Assembly: GCF_029227915.1 (NCBI RefSeq)
Contig: NC_079876.1
Coordinates: 25,136,328-25,200,327, forward strand
DNA length: 64,000 bases
Direction of reading: 5' to 3'
Origin: Hydractinia symbiolongicarpus
Taxonomy: Eukaryota > Cnidaria > Hydrozoa > Anthoathecata > Hydractiniidae
Shown here: positions 47,001 to 59,139 of the stretch, piece after piece
Position numbering within the stretch: the stretch's first letter is position 1
Layout of the letters: every line of letters starts with the position of its first letter
Notes under the pieces: model-generated
The model's input: the letters and a program-made list of their open reading frames with translations, nothing else
Told to the model about the DNA's origin: nothing
The model's database searches: none
Position numbers and translations under genes: made by a program

Positions 47001-50000
47001 TAAAAACATACAGGTCATAGTTTAAGGCAACATTATCTAGCCTAAAACATATAGGTCATGCCTTTAAACAACATTGTCTAGCTTGTAATCCACTTTCACA
47101 TCGACATACTTCATCGATCCCTAACAACATTTTAACTTTCGGTAACTTCAACACAGCTTCGTATATTGAAACTTGAAGATCAGACAACGAACAAAATACA
47201 ATCTTCTCATCTAAGAAAATGAAAAAAACGTATGTATTTCCGCAATTATTATTTTAGTTGGTTTTTTATGTGATGCAATACGTAAACAAAAAGTCACCAT
47301 AAGTGTACAGTAATTTTGGGAAACAATTTCATCCATTTGATAAATGGAAATTAGAATACGAGAATTCTTAAGTCCCCCACCTAATATATGGTAAAAAAAA
47401 ACGGGACAAAATATCGAAGGATCAAACCTTTGGCGGGTAATTGATCTTGGATCATATCTTTCGTCCGTCTCATTAACCACTGGTTGTGAAGCAAGACTAA
47501 TTCTTGCTGTCCTAGAAACAAACAACAAAATGGTAGCTTTAGCAATCAATGTGTGAGATATCAGTAAAAAAGCTAGAAAGCAAGCAGGTTAGTGTAGATA
47601 TGAAAAACAACTTTATTCACAAAAATATTAGATCAAATAACACAATCTGTAATAGGTATATACTTTGGTTTTTTAAACACGTCATTCCGTGATGCGCGGT
47701 ACATGGCGGCATGTTTAATACTTTTTGCACGGCAGACGAAACTGAAAATTATTAACACGACTGATGTCATACTAAGAGCATGAAATGTACTTTCAACTTT
47801 GAAGAAGTCTAAAAACTTTTATTTTCTTTCCCTAAGAAAGAACCTCAATTCATTAGACTGAAATTGTAAATATTTTTTACTTGAAAAAAAATTATTTAAC
47901 CTACTTTTTCTAGCAGTTGCCAGTTCTCGTTTCGTAGCATTAAAACGTTGACCCAAATTTATTGTGCGTGCAAATTTTTCATCGAATTCATCCAACGTAC
48001 CAAGACAACCTGGATTGGCCCAATCTAACAAACACCTAAGAAACGCATCAAACATCGCATACTCTCTCAAAGTAAACAAGCAATTCAAAAAAAGATTTCC
48101 TTCCTGTCTTCAAAATCAACTGCTGTTTTCTTGGATTCTAAGAAAATATTACAACTTTTTGAATTTGACCAAATAAAGTATAATTTCCCTAATTTGAATC
48201 AAGCAATAAAATCTATGCGAAAAACAAACTAGATGCGTGTCTTATATGTACAATATATGACGAAAGAAAACAAAAAATATAGGTGCTGGCTCTACACAAC
48301 AGCAGAATCAAACATTTGGAGATAAAAAATGATTTTCTCGAATCTCTGGACTTATTTCTGTTTCCACATGACGCTTTTAGTTTTTTTTCTGACTTCGTCA
48401 TAAAATTTCCAGGATTTTTTTTTTGACCACTAAGATTCATGATGTATCAAACATACAGGTAACATACCAAAATTCTTTCAAACTATTCTGCAGTGGCGTT
48501 CCGGTGAGACCGATTCGACACGACGTATTCAGCTGTTTCGCCGCCTTAGTTACAAGTGCCGTTGTTTCTTTTATACGATGTGCTTCATCGAATATCACTG
48601 CTGACCATTTTATCATGCAAAGTGTTTCCTAAAATATTAGTTTGATGTGCGTAAATTTTTAAGGGTAATAAGATAGACGTGACGACAAGCCGACGATAGA
48701 CTTGACGACAAATCAACGGCAGACGTGACAACAAACCGACGATAAACTTGATAACAAGCCCATAATAGACTGGACGACAAGATAACGATAGACTTGACGA
48801 CAAATCAACGATAGACGTGACAACAAGTCGACGATAGACTTGACGACAAGTTGACGATAGACTTAACGACAAGCTGACGATAAACTTGACGAAAAACTGA
48901 CGATAAACTTAAAGACTAGCTGACCATAGACTTGGCCACAACCTGACGATAGACTTAACGACAAGCTGACGATAGACTTGACGACAAGCTGACGATAGAC
49001 TTGACGACAAGCCGACGATAGACTTGGCCACAAGCTGAGAGAGGCTTGACGACAAATGAACGATATACGAAACAACATGTCGACAAGCTAACGATAGAAT
49101 TTGACGACAGGCCCACAATAGACTGGAAGAAAACCTGACGATTGACTTGACGAAAAGGCCGACGAAAGACTAGAAAACAACCTGACGACAGATATGATGA
49201 CAAGGCGACAATTGACTAACGACAAGCCGACGACTCCACAACCATATGCATTAGGTTTTCACACTAGTTACATCGTTGGCAAGAAAAGCACGTAAAAATC
49301 AAAATAAATTTACGAAAAACTTCTTACGATATAGATTCTCATCGTTTCGTGCGTAGTTAACACAACTTCAAGTTTGCCTTGCTCAACCAGATCAATAACT
49401 TCATCTTTACTCTTTCTGTGAAATTTACCCGTTTTGAAATACCCCCATGTGCTTAACTCGTCTAACCAGTTATATAACACTGAAGTAGGTGCAACAACCA
49501 GAAATATATAGTTTGGCATCTAAAAAAAATAAATTGTAGTTGTCAAGTTATTCTAGGCCGTGAAATAAAGGCAGAGATAGAAATTAGCTATTAAAGCGGA
49601 TTTTCCGTTAGAGATATGGTATAACTTGTAATACTGGTAAATAGCATGATACGCATTTTTCAGGCTTAAAAGGCTCAAGAGAAACGTTCGGTCACGTAAA
49701 CTTAGTAAGCATTCTCTTACATAGTTTCTACGAGTTTTCTGGCAGAGCTTAAAAATTCGATTTTATTTATGGAATTAAATTGGGTTAGAGAGCGAAAAAT
49801 ATTTTCTAACAAAAAAAAAAAATTAAATAAGTGAGGTGTAATTGCAGAAAACAGCGTAGTCATAGTGCAGGACATTATTACCTGGGTTCTCATTTTTTTT
49901 ATAGCGTTCTCAAAATTAAGAAAATTGGAAGACTTTTGCTAAACATTTCCCGACAATTTTCGAGATTTTCAAAATTCGATTTGATGAGACATTAAAGGCA

Positions 50001-52675
50001 ATGTGATGGGAAGAACGAATTATTGCTAAACCCATGCAGATTTCATATTCACTTTTTTTAAAATAATAAAAGGGTAAAAAATACATGTAAAGGTTTGTAA
50101 AACTCAAAAGTTAAAAAAATCTCTTTTTAGGGTTTTGAGGAGACTTTTGAGAAGAATTCAGTAGAGGTGGCACATATAACGCACACTAGCAAAAATATAT
50201 CTATTTCAGAACTTTACCAAGGCTACTCAAGCACTCTTAACAAAGGTGCCAATCTCAGCTTTTCAGCAATAAAAAGTTTGCAGTTTCCTAGCAGCAAACT
50301 TTTTTGGGACAGATATTTCGGGACGTTTTACAGTTGTACCGAGAAACTTTGTAAATTTCATGACTTTTACAATTATTTAGTTTTAAACGTTGAATGCAAA
50401 AATAAATTGGTATTAAACCTTCTTTGAGTCCGCTTCCTTATAACCAGTTTTCTTTAACACAGCTGCAAACAAAGAGATGACCTAAACAAAATGTAAAACT
50501 TCTTATACTCGTAAGAATAAAAAAAAAGTATTAGGATTTTCGAATATTTTTAAAAAATATTTTTTAGTGCTCATTTTTTTGTATATTCATTAGTAATATA
50601 TTTTGGATACAAGAATCTAATAAATAAACAAATTTAGAGCATTAACCGTCACAAACCTGAATTGTCTTCCCCAGTCCCATATCATCAGCAAGAATACATC
50701 CATTGTTTTCTTTGAAATGTTGCCATAGAAACATAACACCGTCTCTCTGATACTCTCTCAGGTATTGGTTTATTGATGCAGGAACCTAAGAAAAAAAAGG
50801 GAAAACAGAGACATCATTTTGCATGTATTAAAATTGTGCGATATATAGTGGAGATGTGCAATATATAGTGAAGATGTGCAATATATAGTGGGGATGTACA
50901 ATACATAGTGAAAATGTGCAATACATAGTGGAGATGTGCAAAATATAGTGGAGGTGTGCAATAAATAGTTGAGATGCGAAATAAATAGTGGAAATGCGCA
51001 ATAAATAATGAAGATGGGCAATAAAAAGCGGAGATGTAATAATTACCAAAAAAAATATCAAAGTTTACTTAAACATTTTTACACTTACAACATGGTTTGA
51101 GAGAACAGATTTACAAGTAAGTGACGAAGCATGAATGCAGTAAACAAAGTGGACACAGATTTAAAAGTTCGTAATTTAAGGGGTTTTAAGTAGAATTAAG
51201 GAGGCTTTTGAGTCAAATTTTTGGGGAAAACAATAAAACAAAGTATAAAAGCCACTTAATAATATACATTTTGCTAAGATTTTAGGAGGAAATAAAGTTA
51301 CTACTCATCAAGCCTTTTCTTGTTTTAATGTCAGAAAAGCTGTTCATTTCGAATTAAAGTGATTATAAATTAATTCTACCATCCTGTTGCAAGATAAAAA
51401 TATGCTCAATTTTTTTTATCACATAATATTTGATGTCATCATAAATAGATTTTAGGAGAAACGTGAGCCTAAATTTTAGGATATGTAGAAGATTCTAAAA
51501 TGGTCTCTATTTTTTTGGGTTACTTAGGAGATTTTAGGTGTGGAATGCTGGTAAAAATAAACGATATGGCTCCACAAGTGACAATTGAACATATGAAATA
51601 AATGGAAAATGTGATTTGTATAATGGTAGAAGAATCGTCATTCTGTTGTTCATGATGCTTATTTATATACGCTCAAATAAAAATGACGCAAAAAATAAAT
51701 TTTGTAACAAGATAGTAAACACGAAGGAAAAGTAAGAACACAGAACCAAATGTTTTATTGACTGACCATAAAATCACCATCAAGAATAAATGTGGTCTTG
51801 GGAGAAGTTGGTTCAACGGTCAATGATGGCTTCTGCACAGCAAATTCATCTGCATCTAATAACATAAATTTTTTCAGTTCAGGGCTTGATAAAACCAATT
51901 ATAACATATTAAATATTTTAAATTTACCTTTAATGGTATTTTGTTTTCTTGGACTTTTAACTCTTTTAACAGCTTGTTTCTTCAGTTTGAATAATTTATA
52001 TCTTTTAAAACCGTTGCCTGAGTCAAAAAATGTAAATTGAATGTGAAAAAAAGCAAAATATAATTTGCCACTAAAACGTCATAGCCTTCATAATTCAAGT
52101 AGAAATTTTTAACAAAAACTCATGTTTTCGCAAATTGTAAACAAACATTCTCACAACAAAAGATAATTTTAATTTTTATTTACCATTTTCGTCTTCATCA
52201 CTGGAATCTGCATAATATTTCCTAAAAGGTAAATTGTTAGGACCTACATTTTGAAACTAGATAAAAAGATTCCAGAATTGCATACACTCTTATTACAGTG
52301 CAACATCGATATTCAGGATGTTAAAAAAGTTACTTTTTTATAACCCATAATTAAAGCTCAAAAATATTTTTCTAACCATTTCAATCTGTATACTGTATAC
52401 TTTGTACTCCTTCTGTTTTATTGCATGCAAAATTGTAAGTATCGTCCTCATATGGTTCACCTAATACAATTAAGTTGTTACAGGCATTTACATTAATTTC
52501 CTTTGTGTTAATTTTGTGCCTCCTTTAATTCCCTGAAATAAGGAAAATTTGTGGTCTAATACCTTATTCAGAAGTTCTATTTAAATTACATAGTATTCTT
52601 TATATTTTTAATCATCGATATGTGCTCTTACGTTAAGTATCTGTCTTTCTCTGCATATAAATTGCACTCCATCAT
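39948..52675 (-). CDS. ERCC6L2: ERCC6L2-like SNF2 family DNA-dependent ATPase
   Basis: Nuclear DNA translocase of the Rad54/ERCC6 branch, linked in vertebrates to DNA end-joining and genome stability. Twenty coding exons (N to C): 52632-52675, 52184-52221, 51928-52017, 51767-51855, 50657-50785, 50419-50481, 49328-49519, 48468-48628, 47905-48035, 47428-47511, 47062-47210, 46325-46438, 45629-45811, 44403-44548, 44083-44278, 43354-43569, 42107-42314, 41629-41780, 41284-41410, 39948-41048; about 1,204 codons. Motifs: [11 protein letters not shown] (121-130), Ia [20 protein letters not shown] (229-235), [38 protein letters not shown]. Family-specific stretches are [25 protein letters not shown] and [16 protein letters not shown]-terminal [20 protein letters not shown]...[12 protein letters not shown] segment resembles the HEBO region of the long ERCC6L2 form. 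The start MMECNLY lies behind a TTTTAG acceptor. Junctions 47062 and 41629/41410/41284 are not canonical. Confidence 0.92.
41507..41590. repeat. GCGAAATTAAAATGC repeat in ERCC6L2 intron
   Basis: Two to three copies of a CCGCGAAATTAAAATGCCC-like unit. The same family is expanded at 44625-44945 and in diverged form at about 32945-33110. Confidence 0.7.
41940..42045. repeat. (AAC)n-rich low-complexity tract
   Basis: Imperfect AAC/ACA triplet array in the intron before exon 41629-41780. It yields long Val/Leu or Asn/Thr open frames that are not genes. Confidence 0.9.
42535..43222. repeat. 18-bp minisatellite in ERCC6L2 intron
   Basis: About 38 head-to-tail copies of TGCAATGTTATCACAAWC, alternating AAC and ATC variants, with scattered changes to TGAC or TTAC. 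The 18-bp period keeps several frames open on both strands for up to 250 codons, giving six-residue repeats such as CDNIAV; there is no evidence these are translated. Confidence 0.97.
43583..43825. repeat. ACTATAGCAGAAT tandem repeat
   Basis: Degenerate array of about 15-bp units (ACTATAGCAGAATRC) between the 43354 and 44083 exons of the SNF2 gene. Confidence 0.85.
43905..44010 (-). mobile_element. tRNA-derived SINE-like segment
   Basis: The minus strand reads CGGTGTAGTGGTGGTG (A-box-like) then GGTTCCAGGTTCAAGTCCTC (B-box-like) at tRNA spacing, but the arms do not fold into a clean cloverleaf. Probably a SINE head or tRNA relic within the intron. Confidence 0.45.
44620..44945. repeat. Array of CCGCGAAATTAAAATGCCGC units
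   Basis: At least seven copies of CGCGAAATTAAAATGCCGCG with variable spacers of 20-60 bp. The core is a GC-ended, AT-centred imperfect palindrome and is dispersed elsewhere in the window. Confidence 0.75.
46965..47100. repeat. Three tandem copies of an exon/intron boundary segment
   Basis: Units of about 41 bp starting AGGTCAT (46971, 47013, 47053) share ACAACATTGTCTAGCTT. The third copy contains the end of the 47062-47210 exon, so the exon's donor region has been triplicated. In the coding copy the exon would end TTTAAAG|GC, while the first copy reads TTTGAAG|GT. Confidence 0.7.
48672..49232. repeat. 23-bp minisatellite in ERCC6L2 intron
   Basis: About 24 diverged copies of GATAGACTTGACGACAAGCT+GAC between the DEAH-box exon and the preceding exon. 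Open frames on the minus strand are Ser/Leu/Val-rich repeat translations only. Confidence 0.93.
50825..51032. repeat. 20-bp minisatellite in ERCC6L2 intron
   Basis: About ten copies of GTGCAATATATAGTGGAGAT just 5' (in gene sense) of the motif I exon. Coding exon 50657-50785 is intact. Confidence 0.92.
51033..51766. other. ERCC6L2 intron, nothing recognised
   Basis: AT-rich intron between the exons at 51767 and 50785, whose phase-0 junction is continuous. No repeat or RNA gene stands out. Confidence 0.6.
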
Positions 52676-53229
52676 AGAGGGAATAAAATCAGTGCTGGTA
52701 TTTTATTGGCTTGTGTTATATTCCACTAAAAGGAAAGGGTAAAATAAATAAATAAGTCAAGAGAGGGAGAGAAGAATTAATTGATAGCATTAAAGTGGAG
52801 TGTATACTCCAAAAGCTAGCAATGTCCGCCTTATCTTCTGTAGTCAAGCTAATCCGCTTGCTTGGACACTTTATCAAATCAACACACTTGTCTGGTATAT
52901 TTAGCTTTTGTATCTCGTTGCATAGATTGACAAAAGTGTTGTGAATGCTTTAAAAATGTATTCTTTATAACAAAAACCATAAATTGGTATTTCAAAAATA
53001 CAATATAAATAAATATATATAAACCAACATCAAAAATATATGATATAGTGTGAAATAATGGTTTTTATACTTAAATATAATAAATCTTATAAAAAGAAAC
53101 GTACTGGAGTAAATGACCCAAACAAAAAACAGTATAAAAAACAAAAACCTTTAAAATAAACATAATGTATGAGAAAAAAAGAACTAACAAAATTGGATAA
53201 CAAAAATATGTAATTGAATACATTCCACA
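52676..53229. other. Gap between SNF2 gene start and SDR gene end
   Basis: On the minus strand, TTTCCTTTTAG (about 52733-52743) precedes GGAATATAACAC and the ATG pair at 52670-52675. There is thus a splice acceptor in the 5' UTR, usable by a cis 5' UTR intron or by spliced-leader trans-splicing as known in hydrozoans; which one cannot be told. The rest is AT-rich and should include the SDR 3' UTR. Confidence 0.55.
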
Positions 53230-56200
53230 TTACACTAAGCCCTCTGGCCTAACTTGACCACCGTCAACCACAATTTCTTGACCAGTAATAAAACTTGCTT
53301 CTTGAGAAGCTAGAAATAAAACAGTATGTCCAATATCTTCTGGTGTTCCTGAAGAAAGATGAACGGATAAACTATTACTTCAACCATAAATAATACACAA
53401 CAAGCAAACTAATTTGTTGCAAAAGATAGACAACGAATTTAGAAAACTAAACTTTTACTCAAATTAGCTAAAAATTCTTCGTCAACTGTAAGAGTTTAAA
53501 GGTCCAAATAAAGTCATAAACCAGTTGAATCAACAGTTGATTTTAGGTTGATATATAATATGTAATAAATAATATTTCAAAATTAAGGCAAATATGTAAT
53601 AGATCGTATTAGACTTCGCTAACTAACAGAAGAACAAACAAAAGTATTGACAGACATTTTCTGTAGGTCTTTTTCTCTGACTGTTATTAAAATGACCTAT
53701 TTTACCAGGACTAAATCAAATTTCCCAAATTTTTCCAAGATATTTAGTAAGATTTTTATTGTATCATTAGAAGAAGACATAAAAGTCTATACACACTATG
53801 GAATAAAATTTTGATTCGTCTTCAAAGTGTTTATGTACACGTGGATTACCTGAAAAGTAAGTATTTCACAAAACTACGGAGATTTTGCACATAATTAAGG
53901 AAGATATTGTAGGGTTATGATCACAACAATACTAGACCATAATTTTATGAAAAAAAAATTGACAGCAAAATGTTTTTTAGTTTCGGACCAATTTTTGAAA
54001 TGGTGTTTACACTAATGGAACGGTAGTTTTATTTTTTAACAGACGCCGAGTGAAAGCAGTTTAATAACAGGAAATCGAAAATGCGCTAATTCCTGTAAAT
54101 GTCAGATCCGGCCGGTATATTTGAACGTATACAAAGAAAGTATCCGGGGAAGAAGCTCACTTTCCGACCTATTTCTAAAATACTTGTTCCACCTATGAAC
54201 ACACGAGACTTGTAGGTTTCAGAAATAGTATCAATTTCAATTAGACCCTGGATCAAAACAGTTTAATCGCCCGAAACGGGATACTCATGGATTTCCGTAA
54301 ATCCTAGACTTGGCCGGTACAATTCAATAGGAAGTAAACTCAATTTCCAAAAGATCTTTAAAATGCGGTTTTCCCCATTGAAAAGGATGAGGCTTGTAGT
54401 TTGCAAAAATGGTATCACTTTTTGATCAGACAACGAGTGGAAGCAGTCCAATCGCTGGAATCCAATAATGCGCGGATTTCCGTAAAAGTTAGGTCCAGCC
54501 GGTATAGTTGAATGTATAATACAAAGTAAGCACCTGGGGAGTAAACTCACTTATTGCTCAATTTTTGAAATGCTATTTTTCCCAATGGAGTGCATATCCT
54601 TGTTGTTTGCAAAATAGAAATATCATTGTTGATCAGTCGCTGAGTGGAAAAAATTATAAAAAACAATCAAACACCTAATCTTTTTAATGGTATTGATTTT
54701 TTCATATCTTCTATATAGCCACCCCCAATCTTCATTAAGCCTTCTGTTAGTACATTTCCTGGAAGAACAGAATTGACAGTGATTTGAAAAGGTGCCAATT
54801 CAACAGCAAGCGACCGTGCATAACCAACCTAAAAACGTCAAGAACGCACCTGCATATTCTACATGTGTAGCTACAAGAAAAGATTACAAGTCTAGGGAAT
54901 AGTAAATGCAATAGTGGCATATTTATTTAGAGTTGTAACAAAACAGTCGTTTTTTAGTTAATGGGTTGGTATTGGTAAGTAATACTTTTTTTTAAAAAAA
55001 ACATTTCATTTCCATTTTAGCGAGCATAATTATTACGGTCAAAAATATTTTAGTATAGTCCATTCGGTTACGACAAACTATTCCTTAAGGATGGCCTAAC
55101 AAAAAAGAAACACATTCTGCACCATTTTTTCTACAAGTAAAGAATAAACGATCTTTGACCTGCCTATGGACTACATTTTATATAGAATATGACAGGTTAT
55201 CACATTTGCTAAAAAAAGATCAAAATCAATTTACCTGAGCGGACTTTGTAGCACCATACATGGAAAATGCTGGCATACCAGTACACTGTCCAGTAATACT
55301 GGATATAAAGATAATCCTACCACTGGTAGATTGTTTCAAGTGCTGCACTGTTGTCTTAACAGCAAATATGGAACCTTTCAAGTTGACATCAATCATGTCA
55401 TTGATGTACTTTTCATCATACTCCTCTTCACTCACTTCATGCAGTCGGTCGTAAATACCGGCACAGCATACCACGATATCAATTTGCTTGAAGTGGGCAA
55501 GGACTTCTTTCACAATATGTTCATGGGCAGAAAAATTACGAACATCACCTTGAATGTAAAGCTTTTCTTTACCTTTTAAACTTGCTACTGCTGCTTCTCC
55601 TGAAATACATAACTTGTTACAGATGTTGGAATAATTAATCATACTAGTTAATAAAATTATTTGTTATTTCTAGCTTAAAGATTCCGTGCATGCTTTAGCC
55701 TGACTCCATTTGGCTGAAAAACAGAAAGACAGACAGACATCGCCTTTTATTAATCATTAGTTGTTAACCCATGGAAAAATCCAAAATCCATTATGTAAAC
55801 TTATTTCACAAAAGATGCATTTATTTATAAGCAGCTACCTCAATTAGCACCATTTTAAAATCACTACCTTTTTTAGGGAGCTGATAGTCAAGAGTTCAGA
55901 TAAATACAGTGTAAGGAATTACCTGACTGAAACAACATCTTGTTAGAATGCAAACAAATGTTTAATTGGTTTATTGCTTATTTTAACAGGGCTTTGTGTG
56001 GAGCCACACTAACCAGTTTAGGAGGTTACGAAAATGGTACTATAAAAACCAATTAACAAATTAAAAAACAAATTTCATAATGCACACAAAAAATATGAAA
56101 ACAGTTTAATTTAAAACACCTTAAACAATGAATCTAATTTGTTTTGCAAATTTACCAAAATCATTAGCTTGAATTTAAAAAATATTAAAATTATTTCTTT

Positions 56201-56592
56201 TTTTTCAACTCTAGAATAACAACTTTAATTGGTTTACAGGTTATTTTAGAAGGCTTTGTATGGAACCACACTAATTAATTTTTCGAATGAAAGGTAGTCT
56301 AGCATCAAATCGACAGGTTTTAATGCTGCATTGGAAAATAAATACAAAGCCTTTAATTGAGGACATAGATCTTGCAAGACCGGCCCGCATCCATTTATAA
56401 ATAAACAACTCCAACAGATCTGCAATGCGTTCAAACATAGCTAAATAAAATAATACCTTTCTCCTTATCTCTCGATACAATAACAACCGTTGCACCAGCA
56501 TCTGAGAATGCGCAACTAATTCCTTTACCTATCCCATATGAACCACCATATACAATAGCTACTTTGTTATCCAATCGAAATTTCTCTGACAT
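53230..56592 (-). CDS. Short-chain dehydrogenase/reductase (classical SDR)
   Basis: NAD(P)-dependent oxidoreductase with a Rossmann fold. Four coding exons: 56457-56592, 55235-55599, 54675-54828, 53230-53348; junctions in frame, 257 residues, the usual classical SDR length. Seen: the cofactor loop [12 protein letters not shown] (TGxxxGxG-type, with Tyr-Gly-Gly in place of Thr-Gly-Gly), [10 protein letters not shown] (NNAG-equivalent with Cys-Cys-Ala-Gly), the DVNLKGS Asn, the catalytic Ser in FISSITG, and YGATK for the YxxxK pair. They are followed by [20 protein letters not shown] and the C-terminal [20 protein letters not shown]. The SRDKEK after beta-2 carries an Arg, hinting at NADP preference (inference). 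There is no signal or membrane segment, so it is probably cytosolic; the substrate is unknown. FabG/3-oxoacyl-reductase-like enzymes are the closest broad group. Confidence 0.93.
53990..54650. repeat. About 190-bp degenerate tandem repeat in SDR intron
   Basis: Three diverged copies, recognisable by GCGNNAATTCCTGTAAATG / GGATTTCCGTAAA followed by (A)GNCCRGCCGGTAT at about 54106, 54310 and 54493, and by RAAGTAAACTCACTT-like ends. It lies between the last two SDR exons. Confidence 0.7.
55600..56456. other. SDR intron 1 with a short internal duplication
   Basis: GGTTTATTGCTTATTTTAAC / GGTTTACAGGTTATTTTAGA followed by GGCTTTGTRTGGARCCACAC appears twice (about 55968-56020 and 56230-56280). Otherwise AT-rich with no coding evidence. 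Confidence 0.6.
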
Positions 56593-56779
56593 TTTTTAAT
56601 AAATGTAACTGTTTGAATGAAAAGAGTAATAGCGGTTGTTGTTATAACAGAAAGTTTCGTTTCTGGTAAAGGATTTTTATGTTACCCACGTGTTTAGGGT
56701 GGGTAAATATTGCTAAGCATTTGACACAAAATTTACACACAGTGCAACTTAAAAGCAAAAGACATAAAAATCTATTTTG

Positions 56780-59004
56780 TCATGTGGCAGAAAGATTGCA
56801 TAGATTATTGGCAAGAACAAAAAAAGGAAAAAACAAAGAGAAATATTTAACGAAACATTTCACAAAAATATACAATAGAAACAATTTAAAGAATTTTAAA
56901 TTAGCAAAAAAATCTATTAAAATTAAAAGAAAGGGCAACTTTACTAGCCTTTGAGATATCTCACAACTTGTCAACAATATACGAAAGTACTTGTATACCA
57001 CTACAAAAGCTTGAACAATATCCTTCATTTTTATCTGATATATTCCTAACTATATATTACATTGAAATCATCAACACTGTATTTTCGTATTTTTTTCACA
57101 TGCCATTCTTCCTTATCCGAGTTACGTAACCAAGTCAACCCAGTGCATCAGAGCTTCTAAATCCTACGACCAGCGGTTTTACGAATTTTGTCAATTTGTG
57201 TAAGGTTTTACATGAATTCTTGAGAAGTACGTGTTTATTGGTAAGTTAAATTTGTTGTTTGACTGAAAGAGCAAAGAAAAAATGGTGTCAAGAACAAGGC
57301 CTAATATTTCAATCTATATACAAAATTTAACAATTGTTATTAAAAAACAAAACAAAAAAAAACAGCGAACTTTTTGTAAAATTTTTGATCAAACAACAAT
57401 AATAAAAAGTGTATGTTCCCGTGGTTTACAAGGTGCTCACCTTTTTAGCAAGACAATATTCTTTTTCAGTGATATAAGCAAATAACCACGGTCTAAAAAG
57501 AGCAAGGTAAGATTTGAAATGACGTCATCTTTGGTTGCTATTGGTACTATATTAATAAGGAGCAAGTAGGGGTCCCAATGGAAACTAAGCTTCTTTTTTT
57601 GGATACACTCACTGAAATAGACCGGGCGCACTCAAGGTAAAATTGGAGATTTGAGGAATTTATACCCTTATAGCTTTATATTATGCCCTTTTTAGAAGAA
57701 CATAATATCTTCCAAAAAAATTAGAGATTTAAGGAGATTTTGATATTTTTCCAACGGAAGTAAAAATATTTTCGAGAATTGTGATTTTAAATCTAACAAT
57801 TTGAGTAGTTTTTAGGAGCTTTTTCAAAAATCAAAAGCATCTAGAAGTTCTTAGGATTGAAAACCCTGTAGACAACTTCTGCAAAAATTGGTTTACAAAA
57901 TAAAAAAACCCCAAGAAAATAACAAAACCACAAGGCTATTTATTGAATGCATACCTCCTTTCACTTGCTGTACCTAAAAATGTAAATGGAAAAATAAAAT
58001 GTAAAAATCCAAAGCAAAGGAGATCTATTCACAAAGGTTTTTTTTCTAGAACACAAATAGAGTCCATTAACTAAAACCAGGATGACCAAACAATTAAAAA
58101 AATTCAATTCCCTCATGTGACACTGATTTTGAGCAAACCATTTTTTGGAAAAACTTAATGAAATGTCAGACACATTTGAATGGTAATTTATCTTTTTATC
58201 TGGAACATATAACTTCTTGCTGTAATTTGTTTTCAAATGCTTACTCAAATCAAATTAAATAACTGGCTCCTAAAAACCATAATGTTGTCCTTACAATAAA
58301 TTTAATTTCCTGGCATTGTCCTCAGTTGGGGTACAAATTAACTTTTAAACTTTTGTGAGTCATAGCAAAAATGTTTAATGGTTTTGTGTATTTTCTTTAA
58401 AATGTTTAATTACAATCTGTTAAATAGATCTAGGAGGACAATTAATTCTTCCAATACTAGTGACACACAGCTGGGTTACCATTTTTAAAAGACTAAATCT
58501 CAAAATCTAGTTACTTTTGAAGGCACTCCGGCTCAGTTTGCTTGCAAAATAGACTGAATTCTGTGCAAGTTCAAGTGTTTCAGGGCTGCCTGACTAAATG
58601 TAAAGCCTCACAGTGCAAAACTTGTAAAAAAGTTTTTTTTAAAAAGAGTGATGTACAACTTTTTAGCTGTAAAAGGGTTAAAGGAATTACAAGTAAATAA
58701 AATAACAAATTAAAACAATTTGACAAAAAAAATCTATTTTGGTCGTGAGCATAAAAAAAAGAAAGTAAAAAGAACAAACCTAATGTTTCAGCTAATGTTT
58801 TGAAGGACTCGGGATGCAAGAAATATTTCTCCTCTGCCAAATTCAATGCTGTGTATTGATTTATTGTGTCATCGTAACACAAAATGATAAAACTACCAAC
58901 ATTCAAACTAAAAATACGAAAATAGCTACTTTGACCTTTGTGTACTTGTTTGTGCGTATTTTCCGGTAAATAACCCGCTGGTTATAATTTGATTCTTACG
59001 ACAT
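56780..59004 (-). CDS. Small unrecognised gene, reconstructed from five exons
   Basis: Not recognised. Exons on the minus strand: 59000-59004 (ATG TC), 58780-58907, 57955-57973 (19 nt), 57441-57492 and probably 56780-57034, all with GT donors and AG acceptors and matching phases (2, 1, 2, 0). Predicted start is MSLNVGSFIILCYDDTINQY, followed by TALNLAEEKYFLHPESFKTL, AETLGTASERRPWLFAYITE and KEYCLAKK. The composition is balanced and protein-like, unlike the AT-driven frames around it. The last exon (IKMKDIVQAFVVVYKYFRIL...) turns into Phe/Leu/Lys-rich sequence before its TGA, so the true 3' end is doubtful; up to 152 residues in all. The ATG at 59002-59004 is chosen because only that frame gives phase 2. 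It lies head-to-tail upstream of the SDR gene. Confidence 0.55.
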
Positions 59005-59139
59005 CCATAAGTTTAAATCTTCTGTCATTTATTGTAAAATAAAAGTTTATATATTTACTAGTGTAAGCAAGTCCAGGTTTTCTGACAGAATCTTTTGTGC
59101 GTTGTTTTTCGTTTTTCGTTAAGGTTGTTAGTTGTAGTA

